From DATGSL01 sp964645585 (lineage in GTDB: Bacteria > Verrucomicrobiota > Verrucomicrobiia > Opitutales > T3Sed10-336), in contig CAZYAN010000096.1 in NCBI GenBank assembly GCA_964645585.1, forward strand, positions 1-5,620: a stretch of DNA of 5,620 bases. Direction: 5' to 3'. Below the pieces are notes generated by a model that saw nothing but the letters and a program-made list of their open reading frames with translations, ran no database searches and had not been told where the DNA came from. Both the position numbers and the translations under genes were made by a program. Shown one piece after another: positions 1-5,620 of this stretch (positions are counted from its first letter, which is position 1; every line of letters begins with the position of its first letter).

Positions 1-38
1 AACAGCGCCGCGAGAAAAAACGGCGCCAGGCCGAATTC

Positions 39-284
39 ATGACCGTCTTCATCAACGGAAAGCAGAAGCGGGTGCGGCGCCCGCCGACAATCGACGGGAT
101 GGATGTCGACGAATTTATCCGCCGAAACGCCGACCCCATTTGGCTGCATCAAAACGAAATGTGGGAACTGATCGAGGTGGAACCGGAAGTCATCTCCGCT
201 CACAACGCCGACGACCCTCCAAACGCCAATCCAACTCCCCGAAAACGTCCGGCAATCACGGACGATGACGAAATACCGTTCTAA
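39..284 (+). CDS. Small conserved-looking hypothetical protein with SSB-like C-terminal tip (possibly 5'-truncated)
   Basis: I do not recognise a functional family. From ATG 39 the product is 81 residues. The same frame stays open to the window edge through a strongly basic stretch (QRREKKRRQAEF before the Met), and only a weak AGG lies about 8 bases before the ATG. The true start may therefore be upstream and the gene partial. The N-terminal part is basic (NGKQKRVRRPP), followed by a compact segment rich in conserved-looking residues (MDVDEFIRRNADPIWLHQNE), then a low-complexity acidic and proline-rich tail. The last residues, DDDEIPF followed by TAA at 282-284, match the acidic Ile-Pro-Phe tip by which bacterial SSB recruits repair proteins. 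No OB-fold is apparent, so this is not SSB itself. The coding call rests on the ordered protein-like sequence and uninterrupted frame. Function is unknown. Confidence 0.6.
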   Translation: MTVFINGKQKRVRRPPTIDGMDVDEFIRRNADPIWLHQNEMWELIEVEPEVISAHNADDPPNANPTPRKRPAITDDDEIPF

Positions 285-478
285 AAAGAACGACCCGCGA
301 CAAACAACGGAGAGCGAACATTGCTTCGCCATCTCCGCTTCGCTACGTCCTGTCCACTGGGCGGGCTCGAAAGCCCACCCTCCCGTAGCACCGCCCCTCC
401 CAAAAAATTTGCCATCATCACCGCGCACGTTTCCATTCTTGCTCGACACGACACCCAACGCCACGGACGCTTTCGGTC
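285..478. other. Intergenic region with hairpin, no gene seen
   Basis: This 194-base spacer lies between the small hypothetical gene and the oxygenase gene. Reading frames crossing it on either strand are shadows of the flanking genes and have no recognisable protein character. It contains one strong hairpin, annotated separately, then a pyrimidine-rich stretch and an A6 run near 395-400. I see no convincing -35/-10 pair, although a promoter for the oxygenase gene would be expected here. Confidence 0.5.
359..380. repeat. Strong hairpin, possible REP-like palindromic element
   Basis: GGGCGGGCT and AGCCCACCC flank a CGAA tetraloop: five perfect base pairs (363-367 with 372-376), one C/A mismatch, then three more G-C pairs (359-361 with 378-380). 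No T-run follows on the + strand, and on the other strand the stem is followed by GTGGACAGG rather than Ts, so it is a poor intrinsic terminator. A stable palindrome in an intergenic region, next to a segment with repeated GCTTCG words (319-345), resembles dispersed REP-type elements. Only one copy is in the window, so repetitiveness is not shown. Confidence 0.4.
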
Positions 479-2880
479 ATGTCCGACGATGCTCCGGAGA
501 TCACCTACGCCGACAACCTCGCTCCGCTCGCCGAAATTCTTGACGAGGTGAAGTGCCCGGGCGATTTCTTCAGCCTCGGTTCGCTGGAGACGCCGATGCC
601 GCTTCTCGAGGTCGAAGACGCCGGGGTCGTGGCGTTCCCCGTTCCTCCCGAACAATGCCGCCGCCTCATCGAATCCGCCGCCGAACGCGCGCCTTATGGA
701 CGCGGAGATCAGACGCTTCACGACGAATCCGTTCGCAAAGTCTGGCAGATCGGCGCCGACAAAGTCCGCCTCGGCGGTAAAGCATGGCGCAAAACCTTCG
801 ATGCCCTCCTCGCTCGCGCCGCCGACGATCTCGGCTGCCCGCCCGACTCGATCACGGCCGAACTTTACAAACTTCTCATCTATGACGAAGGCAGCTTTTT
901 CAAAGCCCACCGCGACACGGAAAAATCCGCCGGCATGTTCGCGACATCGGTCGTTTCTTTCCCCTCGGCCCACACCGGCGGCGATTTGCTCATCCGCCAT
1001 GCCGGACGCGAGATGCGCGCCAGTCTTTGCGCGGCCGATCCCGGAGAGATTCGCTACGCCGCGTTTCACGCCGATTGCGAACACGAGGTGCTGCCGGTGG
1101 AAAGCGGCAATCGCCTCTGCCTGGTTTTCAACCTCCTCCACAAGCCGAACGCGAAGAACGCCCCGACAAGCGCGGCCGATTACCGCGAAGCTGCCGGGGC
1201 CGGCGGAAAACAGCTCCTGCGATGGGCGAAAAGCGGGACCGCGCCGNNNNNNNNNNNNNNNNNNNNNNNNNNNNNNNNNNNNNNNNNNNNNNNNNNNNNN
1301 NNNNNNNNNNNNNNNNNNNNNNNNNNNNNNNNNNNNNNNNNNNNNNCCTCGGCATTCTTCATATCGAGGAATCAGGCTGGGCCGAATACACCGGCGGCTT
1401 TTACGGCTACGGCCAGAGCAGAGGGAGATATTACGATGAGGATGACGAGGACGACGATGAGGACGGCGATTTCGAAATCGGCGAGGTGTGCGATTACTAT
1501 CAATACATTTCCCAATGGCGCGACGCCGACGACCGCCCCGTCCCCTTCGGTAAAATTCCACTGCAAACGGGCGAGGTTCTGCCGGTCGGAGCTCTCGATG
1601 GCGAGAAGCCGGACAAGCTTCATTTCTCCGAAGCCACCGGCAACGAAGGTGCCTCCTTCGAACGAACCTATCTGCGGGCGGCCATCGTTCTCTGGCCGGA
1701 AGAACGGACCGATATGGTTTGCGCCTCCGCAGGTATTGAAGCCGCGGTCGAGCGGTTCGGCCAGCGGGTCACCGAGGCCTTGACCGGCGACAGCCATGCC
1801 GCGAAAGCCGTTGAAACCTTAGCCAAAAACATCGAAAACCGCTGGGAGTCGGAATATCAGGAGCCCTATAAACTGGCCACGGCCCTTTGCAGCCACCTCG
1901 TTCGTCTTCGCGATCCGGCACTTCTCGCCCGCCTCTGGAATTCCGTCCTTATCAAATCCTATAACGGCGAGCAAAACGCGGCCGCCGCCGATGCCGTCGC
2001 CGTTCTCGGACCGGAAGCGGAAAAACCGCTCGCCGCGCTTATAGATAAAAACCACGCGCTGCACGCCGCCGCCTGCATGGATCTTTGGATACAAATCTCG
2101 ACGGGCGCGTCGGTAAATCCATCCTTTGAAGCAATCGGCCCACCGACACTTTCGCATCTTCTGGATCGGTTGCGCAACCGGCCTCCCGCGTCTCGACACA
2201 CGTATCTTCATGCTTTGCACGCGAGGGAATCCGCAACCGATCTCACTCCGCGACTCGTTGTCGATTTTCTGGCAACCATTGCCAAAAATCCCGCCACGGC
2301 GTTGCAAACCGCCGCCGCGGCCGCATCGCTCACCACGATTCACAAACGCTTCACCACCGACGATCATCTGCTCCCGGCGCTGGAGCTCACCGATGAAATT
2401 AGCGGACAAATCCCGGAAACCGCGCGCGACATCCTTTGGCAACAATGCGCCGAAGATCTTCTGAGCCGTGCCGAATTTCCGCCGGAAGTCCCGAAAGACT
2501 GGGCGCAAAAAGTGACAATCCGCGCCAACGATCCCTTATTGAAAGAACTTGAAACCTTCGCCCGCGATCCCGAACGGAAAGTCCACCGTTTTTCCGTCCG
2601 CGCGGATCTCCGCCAGACGCTCCACCGCGCCATCGAGGCACACCAGCTCGATATGAGCCACGTCACCGAACGCCGCGGCAGCCCCTACACCCTCGTCTGC
2701 ACAAAGAACCACAGCTCCTGGCATGCCGCCTGCAAGAAGCATCGGGCCGACAAGCTCCTGATCAAACGACTGCTCGCACTCGACGACACCTCGCGTCAAC
2801 CGCCAACTCTCGCCGACCGCCTCCGCCAGGCGACGTCCCGTTCCACACCCACCGAGAAAGACCTGCCTCGAGATGGCTGA
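479..2880 (+). CDS. 2OG-Fe(II) oxygenase with large C-terminal extension, interrupted by an assembly gap
   Basis: This is a prolyl-4-hydroxylase-like 2-oxoglutarate/Fe(II) dioxygenase, which would couple 2OG decarboxylation to hydroxylation of an unknown, perhaps protein, substrate in the cytoplasm. The first 256 residues (479-1246) hold the double-stranded beta-helix core: YKLLIYDEGSFF leads into the HxD iron ligands H144 and D146, the distal iron ligand H202 is in CEHEV, and the likely 2OG-binding arginine is R212 in NRLCLVF. After 100 Ns the protein resumes in another frame at 1348 with about 510 more residues. These contain an acidic D/E run (1435-1470), a block that recalls longer members of this oxygenase family (ATGNEGASFER, then AIVLWPEE), an alanine-rich helical, HEAT-like region, and a C-terminal segment (SPYTLVCTKN, SSWHAACKKH). 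The last part has no recognised function. No signal peptide or membrane segment is seen. ATG 479 is the earliest good start but lacks a clear ribosome binding site. Confidence 0.82.
1247..1346. other. Assembly gap of exactly 100 Ns inside the oxygenase gene
   Basis: One hundred Ns is a conventional placeholder for a gap of unknown length. The upstream coding frame ends on a complete codon at 1246, and the downstream frame starts a codon at 1348, leaving the C at 1347 as the last base of a split codon. A continuous gene requires a true gap length of 3n+2 bases, so 100 cannot be right unless a flanking base is wrong. The bases just before the gap are very GC-rich, which may explain the break. 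Confidence 0.95.
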
Positions 2881-3055
2881 AGTTCCTGTTTCATCTGATC
2901 CGCCATAACCCGGCACAATCAAACCGATCGCTCTCGGGCACTCGCCCTACTTTGGTCTCAGATTCTTTACCAATCTCCCCTTCCCCTCGATCCGAAAAAA
3001 TGCTACCGTCCACGACGGTTCACGTTGATCTCCCTCCTTCTCTTGCACTCCCGAT
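2881..3055. other. Intergenic region upstream of the cas genes
   Basis: This 175-base spacer separates the oxygenase stop codon from the cas4-cas1 start. It is pyrimidine-rich near the start codon and has no GGAGG-like site. No ORF of coding character is present. It is long enough to hold a promoter for the cas genes, but I cannot identify a convincing -35/-10 pair. A small dyad is annotated separately. Confidence 0.5.
3005..3019. promoter_or_regulatory. Perfect dyad upstream of cas4-cas1 (operator or minus-strand terminator candidate)
   Basis: ACCGTC-CAC-GACGGT is a perfect 6-bp inverted repeat with a 3-base loop, ending 36 bases before the cas4-cas1 ATG. An A6 run lies just upstream (2996-3001), so read on the minus strand the stem is followed after four bases by a T-run, as in a short intrinsic terminator. 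No minus-strand gene here needs one. It could equally be a protein-binding site or chance. Confidence 0.25.
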
Positions 3056-5023
3056 ATGTCCTCACCCGGCACAGCCCCGGCGCGTTCCGCGCAGTCGCCA
3101 GCCGACGTCATCCCGGCCCGGATGCTCAACGAGTTCGTCTATTGCCCGCGTCTTTTCTACTACGAATTCGTGGAAGGCCTGTTTGCCCACAATGCCGACA
3201 CGCTGGCAGGCAAAGCCGCCCATAAACGCGTGGACTCCGGCAAAGGCGACCTTCCGCCCGCCAAATCCGCCGATAATGCGGACGGCAAAAACGAAGAACC
3301 CAAAGATGCCGAAGTTAATGGAAAAACGCAAAAATCGGATACGGACGACAAACCGGAAATCATTCATTCCCGCTCCGTCTCACTCACTTCCGAACGTCTC
3401 GGCGTCACCGCGAAAATGGATTTGATCGAGGTGGAGGTCGAGCGCAACGGCGATCGCGATCTTTTTACACCTTTACGCGTCTGTCCAGTCGACTACAAAG
3501 TCGGCGCCCCGCGCGAAACCGATGATGGCAAGGAGCTCTGGGACAGTGATAAAATCCAGCTCGGCCTCCAAATCCTGATTCTTCGCGACAATGGATACAC
3601 CTGCACCGAGGGCGTCATTTACTACCGGAGTACCCGCCAGCGTGTGCGCCTGAGGATGACGCCGGACCTGGAAGGCTGGATACGCGAACAAATCGCATCC
3701 GCCCGGGCCACCGTCGCAGGCCCGATCCCAGACCCTCTTGCCGATTCGCCAAAGTGTCCGCGCTGCTCGCTGGCAAGCATCTGCCTTCCCGACGAAACAC
3801 GCCTTCTGACGGAATCACCGGCCTATCCAGACGACGAGGATCTTCCGCTCGCTGAACAAGCCGCCTTTCCTTTCGATCGCGACTTTCCCGCTCCTCGTCA
3901 CCCCGCCCTCTCCTACGCTCAGGAATTCGCGCTGAAGAACGGCCGTCTTCCCGCCATCCGTCCGGCTCGACGCCTCATCGCCGCAAACGACGATAAACGT
4001 GTTCTTTATTTGAATACGCCTGGAGCCTATGTCGGCAAGACTTCCGAACGGCTGGTCGTAAAGGAAAAGAAGGAAAAAATTCTCGAGGTGCGGATAAACG
4101 ATCTCCACCACGTCGCGCTCTTCGGTTCAGTCGGCATGTCGACACCGGCGATTCAAACGCTCTGCGAGAAAGACATCCCCATCACCTGGTTCTCCATGGG
4201 AGGATGGTTCTACGGCATGACCCGCGGCCACAGCCTCAAGAACGTCTTCACACGTATCGAACAGTTCCGGGCCGCGGATGACCCGACGATCAGCCTTCGA
4301 CTCGCTCAGGCGTTTGTTCATGGAAAAATCAGGAACCAGCGAACACTCCTCATGCGAAATCACATCGAGACGCCCCACATCGTCCGCCAGCGTCTCAAAT
4401 ACGCGGCGCAAAGTTGCTTTGACACTTCCTCACTCGAGGAACTGCTCGGCATCGAAGGCGCAGCCGCTTTGGCCTATTTCGAGAATTTTGCCGGGATGAT
4501 CAAAACCGGCCGCGACCCTGCGGAGACCGACAGCGAATCTCAAACAACGTTCTCCTTCGACTTCACCCGGCGCAACCGGCGTCCGCCAAAAGACGCGGTC
4601 AACGCGCTCCTCTCCCTCGGCTACAGCTTGCTCGCACGCGATTGCACACTGGCCGCCTACGCCGTCGGGTTTGATCCATATATTGGTTTTTATCACCAGC
4701 CGCGCTTTGGCCGTCCAGCCCTCGCCCTCGATTTGATGGAAGAATTTCGTCCGGTCATTGTCGACTCCGTCGTCCTCACCATGCTGAACAACCGGATTAT
4801 AACCCCAAAAGACTTCATTCAAGCCGGCGACGCCGTCAATCTCACTTCCAGCGGGCGAAAGCTGTTTTTCGAACAATACGAACGGCGGCTCAATACAACG
4901 GTTACGCATCCGGTCTTTGACTACAAAGTCAGCTACCGGCGTGCAATCGAACTTCAGGTTCGCCTTCTTGCCAAAGCGCTCACCGGAGAAATCGAGAGCT
5001 ACCTTCCATTCATGAACCGTTAA
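3056..5023 (+). CDS. cas4-cas1: CRISPR-associated Cas4-Cas1 fusion (subtype I-G/I-U or V-B type)
   Basis: This is a 655-residue fusion of Cas4, which recognises the PAM and trims prespacers, with Cas1, the spacer integrase. Cas4 part (about 20-250): C30 in NEFVYCPRLF; RecB-type nuclease residues H56, D122 and the DYK motif D146/K148; Q168 in a QLGLQ motif; then C234, C237 and C243, which with C30 should hold a 4Fe-4S cluster. Residues about 62-104 are a charged low-complexity insert. Cas1 part (about 300-655): beta-rich N-terminal domain (LYLNTPGAYVG), then the metal-binding residues E467 (GIEGAA), H547 (GFDPYIGFYH) and D559/E562 (ALDLMEEFRP). Both active sites look intact. ATG 3056 is preferred over ATG 3122 because the PARMLNEF segment precedes the Cas4 core in homologs as I remember them; there is no clear ribosome binding site. 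Cas2 follows after 24 bases, so the two are likely cotranscribed. The fusion is known from subtypes I-G and V-B, and the subtype cannot be fixed here. Confidence 0.96.
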   Translation: MSSPGTAPARSAQSPADVIPARMLNEFVYCPRLFYYEFVEGLFAHNADTLAGKAAHKRVDSGKGDLPPAKSADNADGKNEEPKDAEVNGKTQKSDTDDKPEIIHSRSVSLTSERLGVTAKMDLIEVEVERNGDRDLFTPLRVCPVDYKVGAPRETDDGKELWDSDKIQLGLQILILRDNGYTCTEGVIYYRSTRQRVRLRMTPDLEGWIREQIASARATVAGPIPDPLADSPKCPRCSLASICLPDETRLLTESPAYPDDEDLPLAEQAAFPFDRDFPAPRHPALSYAQEFALKNGRLPAIRPARRLIAANDDKRVLYLNTPGAYVGKTSERLVVKEKKEKILEVRINDLHHVALFGSVGMSTPAIQTLCEKDIPITWFSMGGWFYGMTRGHSLKNVFTRIEQFRAADDPTISLRLAQAFVHGKIRNQRTLLMRNHIETPHIVRQRLKYAAQSCFDTSSLEELLGIEGAAALAYFENFAGMIKTGRDPAETDSESQTTFSFDFTRRNRRPPKDAVNALLSLGYSLLARDCTLAAYAVGFDPYIGFYHQPRFGRPALALDLMEEFRPVIVDSVVLTMLNNRIITPKDFIQAGDAVNLTSSGRKLFFEQYERRLNTTVTHPVFDYKVSYRRAIELQVRLLAKALTGEIESYLPFMNR

Positions 5024-5047
5024 GAAACCGATCTGCCACCGTTGCCT

Positions 5048-5341
5048 ATGTCACGCACCTGCTTCATTGTCACCTACGACATTTGCGATCCCAAACGTCT
5101 CCGCAAAGTCTTTCGTACCTGCCGCAACTACGGCAGTCACCTGCAATACTCTGTGTTCGAGTGCGACTTAAATCGCCAGGAGAAAGTTCAGCTCGAAGCC
5201 GAACTGCAAGCGATCATCAATATGCGCGAAGACCAAGTTCTCTTTATCTCCCTCGGTCCAAGCGAAAGTCGCGGCGACCGCGATATCTCGGCTTTGGGAA
5301 AATCTTATACACGAATAGACCAGGCATGCTACGTCGCGTAA
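5048..5341 (+). CDS. cas2: CRISPR-associated protein Cas2
   Basis: Cas2 forms the central dimer of the Cas1-Cas2 integrase that inserts new spacers at the leader end of the array. The 97-residue product has the usual Cas2 length and ferredoxin-like pattern: a first beta strand FIVTYD ending in the conserved D11, then DPKRLRKVFRTCRNYG (helix), HLQYSVFECDL (second strand, residues 31-41), a second helix, and VLFISLG (fourth-strand region). D11 is the conserved acidic residue; nuclease activity is not needed for integration in studied systems. I chose ATG 5048. An in-frame TTG at 5042 would add two residues (MP). Neither has a good ribosome binding site, and the homology begins at SRTCFIVTYD, favouring the ATG. 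It lies 24 bases after cas4-cas1 and probably forms an operon with it. Confidence 0.95.
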   Translation: MSRTCFIVTYDICDPKRLRKVFRTCRNYGSHLQYSVFECDLNRQEKVQLEAELQAIINMREDQVLFISLGPSESRGDRDISALGKSYTRIDQACYVA

Positions 5342-5343
5342 AC

Positions 5344-5390
5344 CGGCGGCCACCAAGCAGCGCTTCGGATAGCCGCTGAATTTTAATTTT
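5344..5390 (+). terminator. Possible intrinsic terminator after cas2
   Basis: Starting three bases after the cas2 stop, CGGCGGC (5344-5350) can pair with GCCGCTG (5372-5378), including one G-U pair. The loop can itself form a small AAGC/GCTT hairpin (5355-5358 with 5362-5365). The stem is followed by AATTTTAATTTT (5379-5390). The T tract is interrupted by AA and the outer loop is long, so termination would be imperfect. The position directly after the last cas gene supports the call. Confidence 0.4.
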
Positions 5391-5620
5391 ACCATTCCCC
5401 TCCGCCTGCTTATCAATTTACATTGTTCTTTGACAGCGAGAGACGCGAGCGCCAATGTGGTGCGGGAATTATCGCCGCCTCTCGCACCAATTGTATCTCA
5501 GCGACTTCCAGAGTTCTGTCGCGCCTTTAGCATCAGCAAATCACGAAAAAATGCCTGCTCTTGAGAAACAGCTCGAAACCGGCCGCAAAAAACCCTCTCT
5601 GACAAGAGCATCCGAGGCCG
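5391..5620. other. Region downstream of cas2: candidate CRISPR leader, no repeats seen
   Basis: In many loci the array follows cas2 directly, so this stretch could be leader sequence. I find no direct repeat of CRISPR length: nothing of about 25-40 bases recurs. Inverted repeats are present: GCGAGAG (5436-5442) with CTCTCGC (5479-5485), the competing TGGTGCG (5458-5464) with CGCACCA (5483-5489), and GCTCTTG (5557-5563) with CAAGAGC (5603-5609). A TTGACA (5430-5435) has no good -10 partner at 16-18 bases. An array could begin just past the window edge. Confidence 0.35.
5455..5620 (+). CDS. Possible start of another gene, running off the window (weak)
   Basis: From ATG 5455 the frame is open for 55 codons to the window edge, with a stop just upstream (TGA 5431-5433) and a second ATG at 5551 (MPALEKQLETGRKKP). 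The sequence does not resemble any Cas protein I know, including the start of Cas12b. Neither ATG has a clear ribosome binding site, although the one at 5551 follows an A-rich CGAAAAA. In GC-rich DNA an open frame of this length occurs easily by chance, so this is a weak call. Confidence 0.2.
   Translation, partial: MWCGNYRRLSHQLYLSDFQSSVAPLASANHEKMPALEKQLETGRKKPSLTRASEA

Noticed and set aside
359..380. Hairpin as intrinsic terminator of the small upstream gene
   Set aside because: No T-run follows the stem on either strand, and it lies 75 bases past the stop codon.
1027..1246. N-terminal part of a + strand frame joined through the Ns to the downstream oxygenase portion
   Set aside because: Before the gap this frame is Arg-rich and overlaps the true oxygenase frame, which contains the catalytic motifs. 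Only its portion after 1346 is real coding sequence.
281..1561. Long minus-strand frame of 426 codons across the gap
   Set aside because: It reads through the N run and lies antisense to the oxygenase core. The protein is rich in Arg and Gly with no family character, as expected for a shadow frame in GC-rich DNA.
1347..1783. Continuation of the 479 frame after the gap
   Set aside because: It becomes Arg/Thr/Ser-rich with no family resemblance. The true protein continues in the other frame, so this is an artefact of the 100-base placeholder.
5430..5435. TTGACA as a sigma-70 -35 box
   Set aside because: No acceptable -10 sequence lies at 16-18 bases downstream, so no promoter call is made.
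5168..5455. Minus-strand frame opposite cas2
   Set aside because: It is antisense to a well-supported cas2 and has no recognisable protein features.
5581..5620. Possible CRISPR repeat start, from two GGCCG copies (5581-5585 and 5616-5620)
   Set aside because: The shared word is only about 5 bases, at chance level in GC-rich DNA, and no longer repeat recurs in the window.

Overview
The window carries a CRISPR adaptation module without a visible effector, preceded by a large 2-oxoglutarate/Fe(II) oxygenase gene and a small gene of unknown function. All genes are on the + strand. The coding DNA is fairly GC-rich, and none of the four starts has a clear GGAGG-type ribosome binding site. A Cas4-Cas1 fusion combined with these weak starts is compatible with Verrucomicrobiota (Opitutales-like) or a related PVC-type bacterium. 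That assignment is inference from gene content and remembered family distribution, not a search.

Layout. 1-284: end of, or a whole, small basic-then-acidic protein whose last residues (DDDEIPF) look like the C-terminal tip of single-stranded DNA binding protein. 285-478: a non-coding gap with a strong hairpin (359-380) that could be part of a dispersed repeat. 479-2880: one long gene for a 2OG-Fe(II) dioxygenase with a roughly 500-residue C-terminal extension. It is interrupted by exactly 100 Ns (1247-1346), and the reading frame differs on the two sides, so the N run is a placeholder and not the true gap length. 2881-3055: spacer with a small dyad upstream of the cas genes. 3056-5023: Cas4-Cas1 fusion with both active sites intact. 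5048-5341: Cas2. 5342-5620: a possible terminator, then a stretch with inverted repeats and no recognisable CRISPR repeat. It may be a leader, or it may hold the start of another gene (frame open from 5455 to the window edge).

How the parts work together. The Cas4-Cas1 fusion and Cas2 should form the spacer-acquisition complex, with Cas4 selecting and trimming PAM-containing prespacers and Cas1-Cas2 integrating them. Fusions of this type are known from subtype I-G (formerly I-U) and subtype V-B, and nothing in the window decides between the two. The effector genes and the array must lie outside the window or be absent. The oxygenase is separated from the cas genes by 175 bases, and there is no direct evidence that it works with them.
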